NCBI GenBank assembly: GCA_964521025.1
Contig: CAZFPK010000050.1
Span: 1 to 22,951, forward strand
Source of the DNA: DRTC01 sp964521025
Lineage (GTDB): Bacteria; Cloacimonadota; Cloacimonadia; Cloacimonadales; TCS61
DNA length: 22,951 bases
Direction of reading: 5' to 3'
Below, piece by piece: positions 15,333 to 22,920 of the stretch. The translations under genes and the position numbers were made by a program. The notes under the pieces are model-generated. The model searched no databases, was not told where the DNA came from, and saw only the letters and a list, made by a program, of their open reading frames with translations. Within the stretch, counting starts at the first letter, position 1, and each line of letters starts with the position of its first letter.

Positions 15333-16691
15333 ATGAAACTAATTAAAAACGCTTCGATCTCAACCGGTAATCTTAAGGAAACAAGACTCGTTAATATTTT
15401 ATACGATGAGAAAATCTATAAAATCTCTACTTTTACTATCGGAAATCCAACCGATGAAATAATCGATTTGGAAGGAAAACTCCTCATTCCCGGTTGTATC
15501 GATGCGCATGTCCATTTCAATGATCCGGGTTTTAATCATCATGAAGATTTTTTAAGCGGAACAACTGCTGCTGCTTGCGGCGGAATTACAACCGTTATCG
15601 ATATGCCCTGCACTTCGATTCCTCCGGTTACGGATAGAGAAAATCTGTATCAGAAACTGGAAGTGATCAAATCTAAAGCATTGATCGATTTTGCTCTTTG
15701 GGGTGGAATTAGAAAGAATGATTTCCCAGTTTCAGAAAAGATAATTGAAGAACTTTGGAACGAAGGAGTTGTCGGTTTTAAAATCTATACGATTTCAGGG
15801 ATGGAAACTTTTACTGCTTTGAGTTATAATGATATCCAGCAGGTTTTCGGTCTTTTCCCGGAATTGCTGTTTGCTTTTCATGCGGAAGACGAGAAAATAA
15901 TCAAAAATGCGATCAATTTTTTATCTGAAAAAGAACTGAAACTTCCGGAAAATTATGTAAAGACCAGACCTGTAAAAGCAGAATTTACAGCAGTTAAGGA
16001 AATCCTCGAAATTGCAAATAATAATCATATTCACTTTGTACATCTCAGTTCAGGAAAAGCAGCAGAATTGATCCTTGAATCCAGACAAAATCTTGATGTA
16101 ACCTTTGAAACTTGTCCTCATTTTCTGGAATTTACTGCTGCAGAACTTCCTATCTTAAAAGGAAGACTAAAAACCGCTCCATCTGTCAAATTTAAAGAAG
16201 ATAAACAATATTTAAGAAAACATCTGAAAGCTGGAAAAATCGATTTCATCGCTACCGATCATGCGGGTTGCGATTATGAAACCGAAAAAGAACTGGCAGA
16301 TTTTTCTAAAGTTTATAGCGGAATTCCCGGAACAGAATTAATGATCCCCTATCTTTTCTCAGAGTTTTATTTAAAAGAAAAAGTTCCGCTTTCAACAATG
16401 ATCAAATTAAGTTCCGAAAATGCAGCTAAAAGGTTTGGGCTTTATCCTCAGAAAGGAAGTTTGGAAATCGGTTCTGATGCGGATTTCACCGTAATCGATC
16501 CCACTAAAAAATTCACAGTTGATGAAAGAAAACTCCATTCACTCGGTAAATATTCACCTTTCAATGGAATCACTTTCAATTGCTCGATCGAGAAAACAAT
16601 TGTTCGCGGAAATATGGTCTTTGATTTGCATAAAGGGATTTTGGGTAAACCGGGATTTGGTAGATGGATAAAAAGGAATTCAAAATATTGA
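15333..16691 (+). CDS. Dihydroorotase/allantoinase-type cyclic amidohydrolase
   Basis: 452 residues of the metal-dependent amidohydrolase superfamily. Ligands are visible: DAHVHFNDPG with His59 and His61, GFKIY with the carbamylated Lys150, FHAED with His183, FVHLSS with His237, and ATDHAG with Asp309. The IPG-TE loop after the Asp is typical of dihydroorotases and allantoinases. It opens and closes a cyclic amide: carbamoyl-aspartate/dihydroorotate in pyrimidine synthesis, or allantoin breakdown. The sequence alone does not separate these, and no pyr or allantoin genes are adjacent. The ATG follows AGGGTGAG. Just upstream (about 15290-15312) is a CCTCTC-tgctcaa-GAGAGG hairpin followed by attagggtgagtt, a common dispersed sequence. 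Confidence 0.85.
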   Translation: MKLIKNASISTGNLKETRLVNILYDEKIYKISTFTIGNPTDEIIDLEGKLLIPGCIDAHVHFNDPGFNHHEDFLSGTTAAACGGITTVIDMPCTSIPPVTDRENLYQKLEVIKSKALIDFALWGGIRKNDFPVSEKIIEELWNEGVVGFKIYTISGMETFTALSYNDIQQVFGLFPELLFAFHAEDEKIIKNAINFLSEKELKLPENYVKTRPVKAEFTAVKEILEIANNNHIHFVHLSSGKAAELILESRQNLDVTFETCPHFLEFTAAELPILKGRLKTAPSVKFKEDKQYLRKHLKAGKIDFIATDHAGCDYETEKELADFSKVYSGIPGTELMIPYLFSEFYLKEKVPLSTMIKLSSENAAKRFGLYPQKGSLEIGSDADFTVIDPTKKFTVDERKLHSLGKYSPFNGITFNCSIEKTIVRGNMVFDLHKGILGKPGFGRWIKRNSKY

Positions 16692-16709
16692 AGAATATGA
16701 TCGATATCG

Positions 16710-16755
16710 ACGCGGAAGCGTCCGGGCAGCCATTCCAATACCGAGTATTGGAATG
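16710..16755. repeat. Two adjacent hairpins between the amidohydrolase and mreB
   Basis: GACGC-ggaa-GCGTC (about 16710-16723) is followed by CATTCCAATAC-cga-GTATTGGAATG (16731-16755), an 11-bp perfect stem with a three-base loop. No T-run follows, so it is not a standard intrinsic terminator, though it may still mark a transcript end or be a dispersed repeat. The following text (tttgtgccttcgtgtcttagcggtt) also has the look of a common intergenic repeat. Confidence 0.55.
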
Positions 16756-16829
16756 AGAATGCATGTTTATGATATGATTTTCTCCTTTGTGCCTTCGTGT
16801 CTTAGCGGTTAATTTCACAGACAAACAAC

Positions 16830-16857
16830 TTGACAGATAAAAGCCTTTTTTTAATTC
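16830..16857 (+). promoter_or_regulatory. Candidate sigma-70 promoter of mreB
   Basis: A perfect TTGACA at 16830-16835 is followed after 16 bases by taattc (16852-16857), a weak -10 match. It lies about 45 bases before the mreB ATG and after the hairpins that end the previous gene. The -10 is poor, so this is tentative. Confidence 0.35.
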
Positions 16858-16902
16858 GTTTTGCGACTTTTTTTAATAAAGTCCATGTCTTTCGGAGGGA
16901 GA

Positions 16903-17940
16903 ATGTTTTGGAATAATTTCACAAGTTTATTTTCTAATGATATAGCTATAGATCTGGGAACAGCTAATACTCTGGTTTATCGTAAAGGGATTGGAATTGT
17001 AATCGATGAACCGTCTGTTGTTGCTACTTCCAGCGATAATAAAAAGATCATTGCCATCGGAGCGGAAGCAAAAGAGATGCTTGGAAAAAATCCGGAAGAA
17101 GTGCGTGTGATCAAACCTCTGAAAGATGGTGTGATCGCAGATTTTCAAGTAACTGAATTGATGTTGCGAAATTTGATCCTGCGTGCTCAAAAAAAGCGAC
17201 TCCTGATCAAACCGCGTGTTATTGTCTGCGTTCCTTCCGGGATTACGGAAGTCGAGAAAAGAGCAGTTCGGGATAGTGCACTACACGCCGGAGGAAGAGA
17301 AGTTTACCTTGTTTCCGAGCCTGTTGCAGCTGCCATCGGAGCCGATCTTCCTATTCATAAACCTGCCGGAAATCTTGTGATGGACATTGGTGGAGGAACA
17401 ACCGAGATCGCAGTTATTTCTTTATCTCATATCGTCGTTCATATCTCGATCAGGATCGGTGGAGATAAGATGGATCAGGCGATTGTTAATCATCTTCGTA
17501 AGAAAAACAATATTTTTGTTGGTATTCAAACAGCTGAAAAGATAAAAAATGAAATTGGTTCCGCTTATCCGTTGGAAAAAGAATTGAAAATGGAAGTACG
17601 AGGAAGAGATATAATTACTGGGTTCCCGATCACTGTTGAAATTACTTCCGAAGAGATCAGGGAAGCCTTATCCGAAACCGTTACTTCCATGATCGATGCT
17701 GTGAAACGGCTTTTTGAAAAGACTGCTCCCGAGCTTGCTGCTGATATTGCCGAAAGAGGGATCATCCTGACAGGTGGCGGGGCTAAATTAAAAAGACTCG
17801 ACAAAAAAATCCAGGAAGCTGTCGATCTGCCTGTTCATGTTATTCCCGAATCTTTAACATGCGTTGTCAAGGGCAGCGGTCAAATTCTCGATAATATCGA
17901 TGAATACCGGGAAGTATTGATCAAGAAGATCGAAGATTAG
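16903..17940 (+). CDS. mreB: Rod shape-determining protein MreB (actin-like)
   Basis: 345 residues. The bacterial actin that forms membrane-bound filaments and directs the elongation machinery for lateral wall synthesis. The phosphate 1 motif is IAIDLGTANT near the N-terminus, phosphate 2 is VMDIGGGTTEIAV, the connecting and adenosine motifs follow, and ILTGGGAKL is near the end. The start is the ATG after CGGAGGGAGA, which gives the usual MFWNNFTSLFSNDIA beginning (the N-terminal amphipathic membrane anchor); earlier in-frame starts are less likely. Length is normal. It heads the mre cluster, but a toxin-antitoxin pair separates it from mreC. Confidence 0.97.
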   Translation: MFWNNFTSLFSNDIAIDLGTANTLVYRKGIGIVIDEPSVVATSSDNKKIIAIGAEAKEMLGKNPEEVRVIKPLKDGVIADFQVTELMLRNLILRAQKKRLLIKPRVIVCVPSGITEVEKRAVRDSALHAGGREVYLVSEPVAAAIGADLPIHKPAGNLVMDIGGGTTEIAVISLSHIVVHISIRIGGDKMDQAIVNHLRKKNNIFVGIQTAEKIKNEIGSAYPLEKELKMEVRGRDIITGFPITVEITSEEIREALSETVTSMIDAVKRLFEKTAPELAADIAERGIILTGGGAKLKRLDKKIQEAVDLPVHVIPESLTCVVKGSGQILDNIDEYREVLIKKIED

Positions 17941-17965
17941 AGAGAGATAAAACTTCTGAGGTTAT

Positions 17966-18172
17966 ATGAGAACTACAATAAATTTACCTGAAAATTTGAT
18001 CAACGAGGCTATGAAGATCGCACATATTAACACAAAAACAAAAGTGATAAAACTTGCCTTGGAAGCATATATCAGAAAATCTAAAATCTCAGAATTAAAA
18101 AAGTTCAAAGGAAAAGTTAATTTGGATATTGATCTGGATTTAATTCGAGGAAGAAGTGCATATATTAGTTGA
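17966..18172 (+). CDS. vapB: Antitoxin, ribbon-helix-helix, VapB type (DUF2191-like)
   Basis: 68 residues. It begins MRTTINLPENLINEAMKIAH, the beta-strand and helix of a ribbon-helix-helix DNA-binding domain found in VapB antitoxins. The C-terminal half (KFKGKVNLDIDLDLIRG) is the segment that would wrap and neutralise the toxin. It starts 25 bases after mreB and overlaps the PIN toxin gene by 17 bases, the coupled arrangement normal for vapBC. It probably represses its own promoter, although no operator was identified and it may be read through from mreB. Confidence 0.82.
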   Translation: MRTTINLPENLINEAMKIAHINTKTKVIKLALEAYIRKSKISELKKFKGKVNLDIDLDLIRGRSAYIS

Positions 18173-18536
18173 TAAATCTGTTTGGATTGATTATTTCAAA
18201 TCAGGACAAAATTCAAAGGATCTGGATATTCTCATCGATTATGATTTACATATAATAAATGAAGTAATTTTAACGGAAAAAATTCCTTTTTTAACTGTCA
18301 GAAAGCAAACGCAAATAATTGAATTATTAGATAATATAATAAAACTACCATTACAAATTAATTGGTACGAAATCAGAGATTTTCAGATTAAATGTATACA
18401 ATACGGCGTCAATGGAATTGGAATTCCCGATTTGATCATTACTCAACATTCAATTCAAAATAATATCAAACTGTATTCACTTGATAAACATTTCCAGATA
18501 TTGAAAAAAGTTGTTGGAGTTGAGTTATTTCCATAA
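18156..18536 (+). CDS. vapC: PIN-domain ribonuclease toxin, VapC type
   Basis: 126 residues from a GTG start with AGGAAG just upstream. PIN-domain acidic residues are all present: Asp6 in ILVDKSVWIDYF, Glu36 in INEVILTE, Asp92 in GIPDLII and Asp110 in SLDKHF. VapC toxins are Mg-dependent RNases that cut tRNA or rRNA when the antitoxin is degraded. The intact active site suggests a working module. Codon use is AT-rich like the antitoxin. It ends 36 bases before mreC, so the pair sits inside the cell-shape operon. Confidence 0.85.
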   Translation: MHILVDKSVWIDYFKSGQNSKDLDILIDYDLHIINEVILTEKIPFLTVRKQTQIIELLDNIIKLPLQINWYEIRDFQIKCIQYGVNGIGIPDLIITQHSIQNNIKLYSLDKHFQILKKVVGVELFP

Positions 18537-18572
18537 TTTGAACTGGATAATTATTCTTTCAATTATGCATCG

Positions 18573-19358
18573 ATGAAAAAAAACATTCCTCTTATTATTC
18601 TTTTGTTAATATCAGTTATCTTATTCCTCGGGAATGTTGAACAGCGGCAAAAAAAAGCAAACTTTTTAAGTAAATCGGTTTTTTTTCCTTTCATTAATTC
18701 CATCGATAATATAAAAGAAAATTTCAAAGTTAAACAAAAAAACAAGCAGCTCGAACTTGATTTAGCAGTCAAAACAATAATTATAAATAACCTGGAAAAT
18801 GAATTGCAGAAGATCGAGAATGTTAATATGAATTTTGAGACAGGCGTTCCGGAATTCATCCTGGCTGATGTGATCGGTTTGAGCGGGAATTTCAAAGAGA
18901 GAAATTTCATCGTTAATAAAGGAAAAAAACACAATATAAAAGTTGATCTCCCCGTGATTTCCACAGATGGAATCATTGGGAAAATAGTGTCCGTTTCTAA
19001 TAATTTTTCCGTTATTATGCCGTTCGATCACACAAGTTTCAAACTGGGAGTAATGACCGGAAATTCTAAACTTCAAGGTCTTCTCGAAGCAGATATTTTT
19101 GGAAATTGCTATATGAACATGGTCAAGATCGGGTCTGAAATAAATCCGGGAGATACGATCGTAACTTCGCATATTTCGACTATTTTTCCAAAAAATTATC
19201 CGGTTGGAATTATTTCTCAAATATCAGAAGCTGCTGATAAAGTTCATATCAATGCAAAAATTTCACCATTTACTGATCCTTCCGGATTGGATCAGGTCAT
19301 CATCTTGTTTTATGAAAAGGATAAAAGTTATGAAACGGAACTTGAAAATCACAATTAA
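18573..19358 (+). CDS. mreC: Rod shape-determining protein MreC
   Basis: 261 residues. One N-terminal membrane helix (about 5-21, PLIILLLISVILFLG), a coiled coil (about 45-85, rich in Lys/Glu/Leu), then the beta-rich MreC domain outside the membrane. Family markers are VNKGKKHNI, DGIIGKIVSVSNNFSVIMPF and FPKNYPVGIISQI. It links MreB filaments to PBP2 and other elongation enzymes. No strong ribosome site precedes the ATG, so translation may depend on coupling to upstream genes. Its end overlaps the next gene by 29 bases. Confidence 0.93.
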   Translation: MKKNIPLIILLLISVILFLGNVEQRQKKANFLSKSVFFPFINSIDNIKENFKVKQKNKQLELDLAVKTIIINNLENELQKIENVNMNFETGVPEFILADVIGLSGNFKERNFIVNKGKKHNIKVDLPVISTDGIIGKIVSVSNNFSVIMPFDHTSFKLGVMTGNSKLQGLLEADIFGNCYMNMVKIGSEINPGDTIVTSHISTIFPKNYPVGIISQISEAADKVHINAKISPFTDPSGLDQVIILFYEKDKSYETELENHN

Positions 19359-20016
19359 CGGAAACGATTATTTAAGGATTCCTGTTAAGACAAAAATACT
19401 TTCCGAAAACGATGATTTTTTAGAAATTATCAGGGAATACACTAAAAGTCAAATCCGGGATGGAGACATTATTTCCATTAGTGAAAGTCCGCTTGCTATC
19501 ACGCAAGGGAGAGCAATTCCAGTTAAAGACATAAAGATCGGAATCCTCGCCAGTATGCTCTGGCGATTTGTCGCGAATGTAAAATACGGGATCGGACTTC
19601 GTTCCCCGACCAGTATGCAGTGTGCTATCGATGAAGTCGGGAGTGTTCGTATTTTGCTTGCCGCTTTTATCGGAGCATTAGGGAAATTGATCGGCAGGAA
19701 AGGAGATTTTTACCGCATAGCAGGAAAGCAGGCTGCCCTGATCGATGCTGCCACAACTTCGCCTATTCCTCCTTACGATAAATGCGTGCTCAAAGGTCCG
19801 AAGAATCCGGAAAAGGAAGCACAAAGAATTAAAGATAATTTAGGTTATGAAACGGCAGTTATGGATATCAACGATATCGGCGGATGCTGGATGATCGGCG
19901 GCAGTGATGGTATCGACAAAGATTTTATGGAAAAGGTCATGAAAGATAATCCGCAGGGACAGGGAGATGAATTGACTCCGGTTTGTTTGATCAGGAAAGT
20001 AACACAATCATCTTGA
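19330..20016 (+). CDS. F420-0:gamma-glutamyl ligase-like protein (CofE/FbiB family)
   Basis: 228 residues from the ATG preceded by AAAAGGATAAAA. The N-terminal part has the GDIISISESPLAITQGR strand-loop (about 45-61) of the F420 ligase fold (PF01996), and the middle has the family-like YGIGLRSPTSMQCAIDEVG and GDFYRIAG blocks. CofE adds glutamate to coenzyme F420 using GTP. This divergent bacterial branch is found in organisms without a clear F420 pathway, so its substrate is uncertain, and a generic amino-acid or peptide ligase role is possible. It overlaps mreC by 29 bases, so it is translationally linked to the shape genes. No other F420 genes are in the window. Confidence 0.75.
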   Translation: MKRNLKITINGNDYLRIPVKTKILSENDDFLEIIREYTKSQIRDGDIISISESPLAITQGRAIPVKDIKIGILASMLWRFVANVKYGIGLRSPTSMQCAIDEVGSVRILLAAFIGALGKLIGRKGDFYRIAGKQAALIDAATTSPIPPYDKCVLKGPKNPEKEAQRIKDNLGYETAVMDINDIGGCWMIGGSDGIDKDFMEKVMKDNPQGQGDELTPVCLIRKVTQSS

Positions 20017-20077
20017 TTGAGAAACATCGGAATGTCAGCAGGTCTTGCGATTGTTTTTGGTTTAAATCAAACAGGAA

Positions 20078-20265
20078 TTTACTTTAAAAAGGTCATGAGT
20101 AGGTATATGTTTGAAAATTCATTACTTAATTTGAAACCGATGAATCGGTTAGAGTTTCTTATCTTATTATTAACCACCAACTTAAGTTGGTGTTTACTAA
20201 AAAAGAAAATCACATTAACTGTTTCAACAGTTTCACTTTTTCTAAAATAAGGTTTTTAGAGTGGA
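20078..20265. mobile_element. MITE-like repeat, copy B (long form)
   Basis: About 188 bases, nearly identical over most of its length to copy A at 10234-10383. The ends are imperfect inverted repeats (ACTTTAAAAAGGTCA; right end in reverse complement CCACTCTAAAAACCTTA). It holds three hairpins: AACCGAT-ga-ATCGGTT, CACCAACTTAAGTTGGTG (a perfect palindrome) and AACTGT-ttca-ACAGTT. A reading frame crosses it but is only translated repeat. It fills most of the 371-base gap between the ligase-like gene and mreD and could impose RNA structure or processing inside the operon. Confidence 0.7.
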
Positions 20266-20387
20266 CTCTAACTTTCTGATCAAAAAAATTTTTACATAAG
20301 GAATTTGAAAATCATCGAAGTTTTAATCAAGCACAACATTCCGAAGATTCTATATATCGAAATATTCGGAAGTTGTGATAGGAAAAA

Positions 20388-20870
20388 ATGAAAACCGTTA
20401 AATACATTTTTATCGGAATTATCACTCTCTATTTCCAGATTTTATTTGCTGCGAAATTTGAGATATTGGGAGTAATACCCAATTTCCTGCTCGCTTACCT
20501 GATCTTTCTGAATATCAAACTCGATCTGCTTTCGTCATCTCTGATCATTTTTTTCCTGGGAATTGCTTTAGACCTGACATATCCTTCGCTGCTGGGTTTA
20601 AATACGATATCATTTTTGCTATTGACTTTTCTTATAAATCGATATCACCAAAGTATAAATAAAGAGCGGATCGATATAATTTTCATCGCTGTTCTTGCTT
20701 TGAATCTCATCCACTACCTGTTTTTTGTTCTTTATTATATCTTTTCCGAACCGATAACTTTCGAGTTGTTTTATCTAACCTTTTTCACGATTTTTTATAA
20801 TTCAATCATTTCTATGCTGGCAACTTACTTTTTTGTTTTCATCGATAAGATCAAAGTTTATCTCGATTAA
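20388..20870 (+). CDS. mreD: Rod shape-determining protein MreD
   Basis: 160 residues, almost wholly hydrophobic, with five or six membrane helices, which matches MreD. Features include FEILGVIPNFLLAYLIFL near the start and the FFLGIALDLTYPSLLGLNTISFLL segment characteristic of the family. It is an inner-membrane part of the elongation complex with MreC, RodA and PBP2. The ATG follows TAGGAAAAA. It lies between the MITE-like element and mrdA, 43 bases before the latter. Confidence 0.9.
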   Translation: MKTVKYIFIGIITLYFQILFAAKFEILGVIPNFLLAYLIFLNIKLDLLSSSLIIFFLGIALDLTYPSLLGLNTISFLLLTFLINRYHQSINKERIDIIFIAVLALNLIHYLFFVLYYIFSEPITFELFYLTFFTIFYNSIISMLATYFFVFIDKIKVYLD

Positions 20871-20871
20871 A

Positions 20872-20902
20872 AACTTGCCAATTTTTTGAAATTCGGCAAG
20901 TT
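20872..20902 (+). promoter_or_regulatory. Hairpin in the mreD-mrdA spacer
   Basis: AACTTGCC (20872-20879) pairs perfectly with GGCAAGTT (20895-20902). An inner AATTT/AAATT stem gives a nearly continuous 13-bp hairpin with one bulged C. It starts two bases after the mreD stop and ends 11 bases before the mrdA start, where no Shine-Dalgarno sequence is visible. It could control mrdA translation or stabilise an RNA end; no T-tract follows, so it does not look like a terminator. Confidence 0.4.
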
Positions 20903-20913
20903 CAAAAATTGAA

Positions 20914-22659
20914 ATGTTTAATAGAAAAATTATCACAAAAATTCCATTTTATATGATTTCTTTGTTCTTTATCGTCCTGCTTATCTCGTTATTCAGACTG
21001 CAAGTTGTTCAAGGAGAGGATTACAAACAGATCGCCGAAGAAAACTATGTCCGTATCAAGAATATTCCGCCTGTTCGAGGTAAAATCTTCGACCGTAAAT
21101 ACAAACCGATTGTTGTTAACAAACCGGCTTATAATCTTTATATAATTTTAGGTAAGATCAAAGATAAGAATAAAACCATCGATTTTGTGAGCAGGAATTT
21201 TCAGATCAAAAAAGAAAGGATCGAAGAAATAATTTACCGGAACAGATTCCGTCTTTACCAGGAAATTCAACTCGTAAAGAATCTCGTTTATGAAAAGCTG
21301 GTAGCGATTTCCGAACAAATGAATTATTATCCGTCCCTGTTCTTCAAAATGGAAACCCGCCGTGAATATCTTTATCCAAACCATTTTAGCGGTTATGTCG
21401 GCAGGATCGACGAACAAGAATATTCCCGGCTGAAAGACAAAGGATATTCCATTAACAGCATGATCGGGAAAACCGGACTGGAAAAATATTACGAGGAAAT
21501 GCTCGCTGGAAAAAGCGGTTATGAAATCCTGCAAGTCGATGCTGCCGGCAATAATCTCCAGTTTTTCAAACATAATTTAACCAGGAAACCTGAAAACGGT
21601 GAAAGCTTGATCCTGACTATCGATAATGAACTCCAGCAATATATATCTTCCATTTTTCCTAAAAAAACGAATGGATGCGTTGTTATTACCGATATTAAAA
21701 ATGGAGAAATCCTCGCTTATGTGAGTGAGCCTGTATTTGACCAGAATATTTTCGGGAATAATTTAAGTTCCGAAGATTGGCAGAAAGTATTGCATGATCC
21801 TTCCAAACCGATGCTGGACCGGATAATTCACGGAACTTATCCTCCGGGTTCTGTTTATAAGCCGGTGATGGCTTTTCTCGGGTTAGAAAAAAATGCCATC
21901 GATAAAAATACGAAACTTACCAAATGCGAAGGCGGCATGCAATTCGGGAACAGGTATTTCAAATGCTGGTGGGAAGAAGGACACGGCAGATTGAGTATTG
22001 TTAATGCCATGAAATATTCCTGCGATGTTTTCTTTTATGACCTTTCCACGAGATTTACTTTGGAGCAGTTAAACGATTATACAAAAAAGTATAAAATATG
22101 TGATAAGACCGGTATCGATCTACCGGGAGAAAGAGCAGGATTCTTCCCGACCAAAGAGTGGTACACCCAAAACTACGGCAGATATATCAGTATTACCGGA
22201 CAGAAAGTGAATATTTCCATCGGACAGGGAGAATTGCTTGTAACTCCTCTGCAAGTTTGTTCTTTTTATGCTGCTATAGCCAGTGAGGGAATATGGAAGC
22301 AACCTCACTTCTTTCTGAAAACTGTCGAACATCAGAAGAATTTACCGGTTGAAACAGAATATCTTCCCATAAAACAAAAACACCTGGAACTTATCCAAAA
22401 ATCTCTATATAAAGCAGTGAACGAAGCATACGGAACCGGAACTGCTGCTTCTGTTTACGGTATAAAAGTTTACGGCAAGACGGGTTCGGCAGAAAATCAC
22501 ATGGGAAAAGAAACTCATGCCTGGTTCACAGGATATGCAGAATGGGAAGAACCGGAAATCGCTTTTGTCATCTTTTTGGAAAATGCAGGACACGGGGGAA
22601 GTGCTGCAGCTCCGCTGGCCGGGAAGATCATTAAGTTCTATAATGAGATGAGAAAATAA
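20914..22659 (+). CDS. mrdA: Penicillin-binding protein 2, elongation-specific transpeptidase (MrdA)
   Basis: 581 residues. One N-terminal membrane anchor (about 11-30), the pedestal/dimer domain with PPVRGKIFDR (52-60) and IGKTGLEKYYEEMLAGKSG (about 184-202), then the transpeptidase domain. Active-site motifs: SxxK is S313-V-Y-K316 in YPPGSVYKP, the SxN motif reads S369-C-D371, and KTG is K522-T-G524 in YGKTGSAEN. Having Asp in place of Asn in the second motif is seen in PBP2 enzymes. It cross-links peptidoglycan on the outer face of the inner membrane during rod elongation. It closes the mre cluster here; rodA, a common next gene, does not appear in the remaining 290 bases. Confidence 0.96.
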   Translation: MFNRKIITKIPFYMISLFFIVLLISLFRLQVVQGEDYKQIAEENYVRIKNIPPVRGKIFDRKYKPIVVNKPAYNLYIILGKIKDKNKTIDFVSRNFQIKKERIEEIIYRNRFRLYQEIQLVKNLVYEKLVAISEQMNYYPSLFFKMETRREYLYPNHFSGYVGRIDEQEYSRLKDKGYSINSMIGKTGLEKYYEEMLAGKSGYEILQVDAAGNNLQFFKHNLTRKPENGESLILTIDNELQQYISSIFPKKTNGCVVITDIKNGEILAYVSEPVFDQNIFGNNLSSEDWQKVLHDPSKPMLDRIIHGTYPPGSVYKPVMAFLGLEKNAIDKNTKLTKCEGGMQFGNRYFKCWWEEGHGRLSIVNAMKYSCDVFFYDLSTRFTLEQLNDYTKKYKICDKTGIDLPGERAGFFPTKEWYTQNYGRYISITGQKVNISIGQGELLVTPLQVCSFYAAIASEGIWKQPHFFLKTVEHQKNLPVETEYLPIKQKHLELIQKSLYKAVNEAYGTGTAASVYGIKVYGKTGSAENHMGKETHAWFTGYAEWEEPEIAFVIFLENAGHGGSAAAPLAGKIIKFYNEMRK

Positions 22660-22730
22660 CTCATCCTGCTGTCCTTCTCTTTATGATGACAATATGAAAG
22701 ATAATTCAAAGAGAAGGAACATAAGATGAG
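22660..22730. terminator. Long hairpin just downstream of mrdA
   Basis: TCCTTCTCTTT (22672-22682) and AAAGAGAAGGA (22708-22718) are exact inverted repeats. Outside them CTCATC (22660-22665) pairs with GATGAG (22725-22730). The structure starts one base after the mrdA stop. No T-run follows immediately, so it is a possible 3' boundary or dispersed repeat rather than a certain intrinsic terminator. A second palindrome, AAGGAAAA-a-TTTTCCTT, is at 22735-22751. Confidence 0.4.
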
Positions 22731-22836
22731 GAGGAAGGAAAAATTTTCCTTGCCGGTATTTTTATCGTTTTATTTTTTTGAATTGTGCTGTTCATTATTG
22801 AAAATAGTCGAGAATTTTTCGATGAAAAAAGAAAAA

Positions 22837-22920
22837 TGGAGTTAATGCGAACTAAAAATTTGGAGTTATTACGAATTCTTTCGATATCTATAGTATGTTG
22901 AACAAAACCGCTAATGCGGT
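22837..22920. repeat. Tandem near-repeats and hairpin at the right edge
   Basis: TGGAGTTAATGCGAACT (22837-22853) is repeated imperfectly 24 bases later as TGGAGTTATTACGAATT (22861-22877). A small hairpin ACCGC-taat-GCGGT follows at 22907-22920. No gene was recognised between 22731 and 22951. The pattern could be the end of a mobile element or of another dispersed repeat that continues past the window. Confidence 0.4.

Noticed and set aside
16861..16902. N-terminal extension of MreB
   Set aside because: MreB proteins start close to the FSNDIAIDLGT motif, and GGAGGG lies directly before the ATG at 16903.
20017..20250. Open frame of 77 codons after the ligase-like gene
   Set aside because: Most of it is a translation of the MITE-like repeat, including its palindromes, and it has no recognisable domain.
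10234..20265. CRISPR array or composite transposon made of the two repeat copies
   Set aside because: There are only two copies about 10 kb apart with no regular spacers and no transposase between them.
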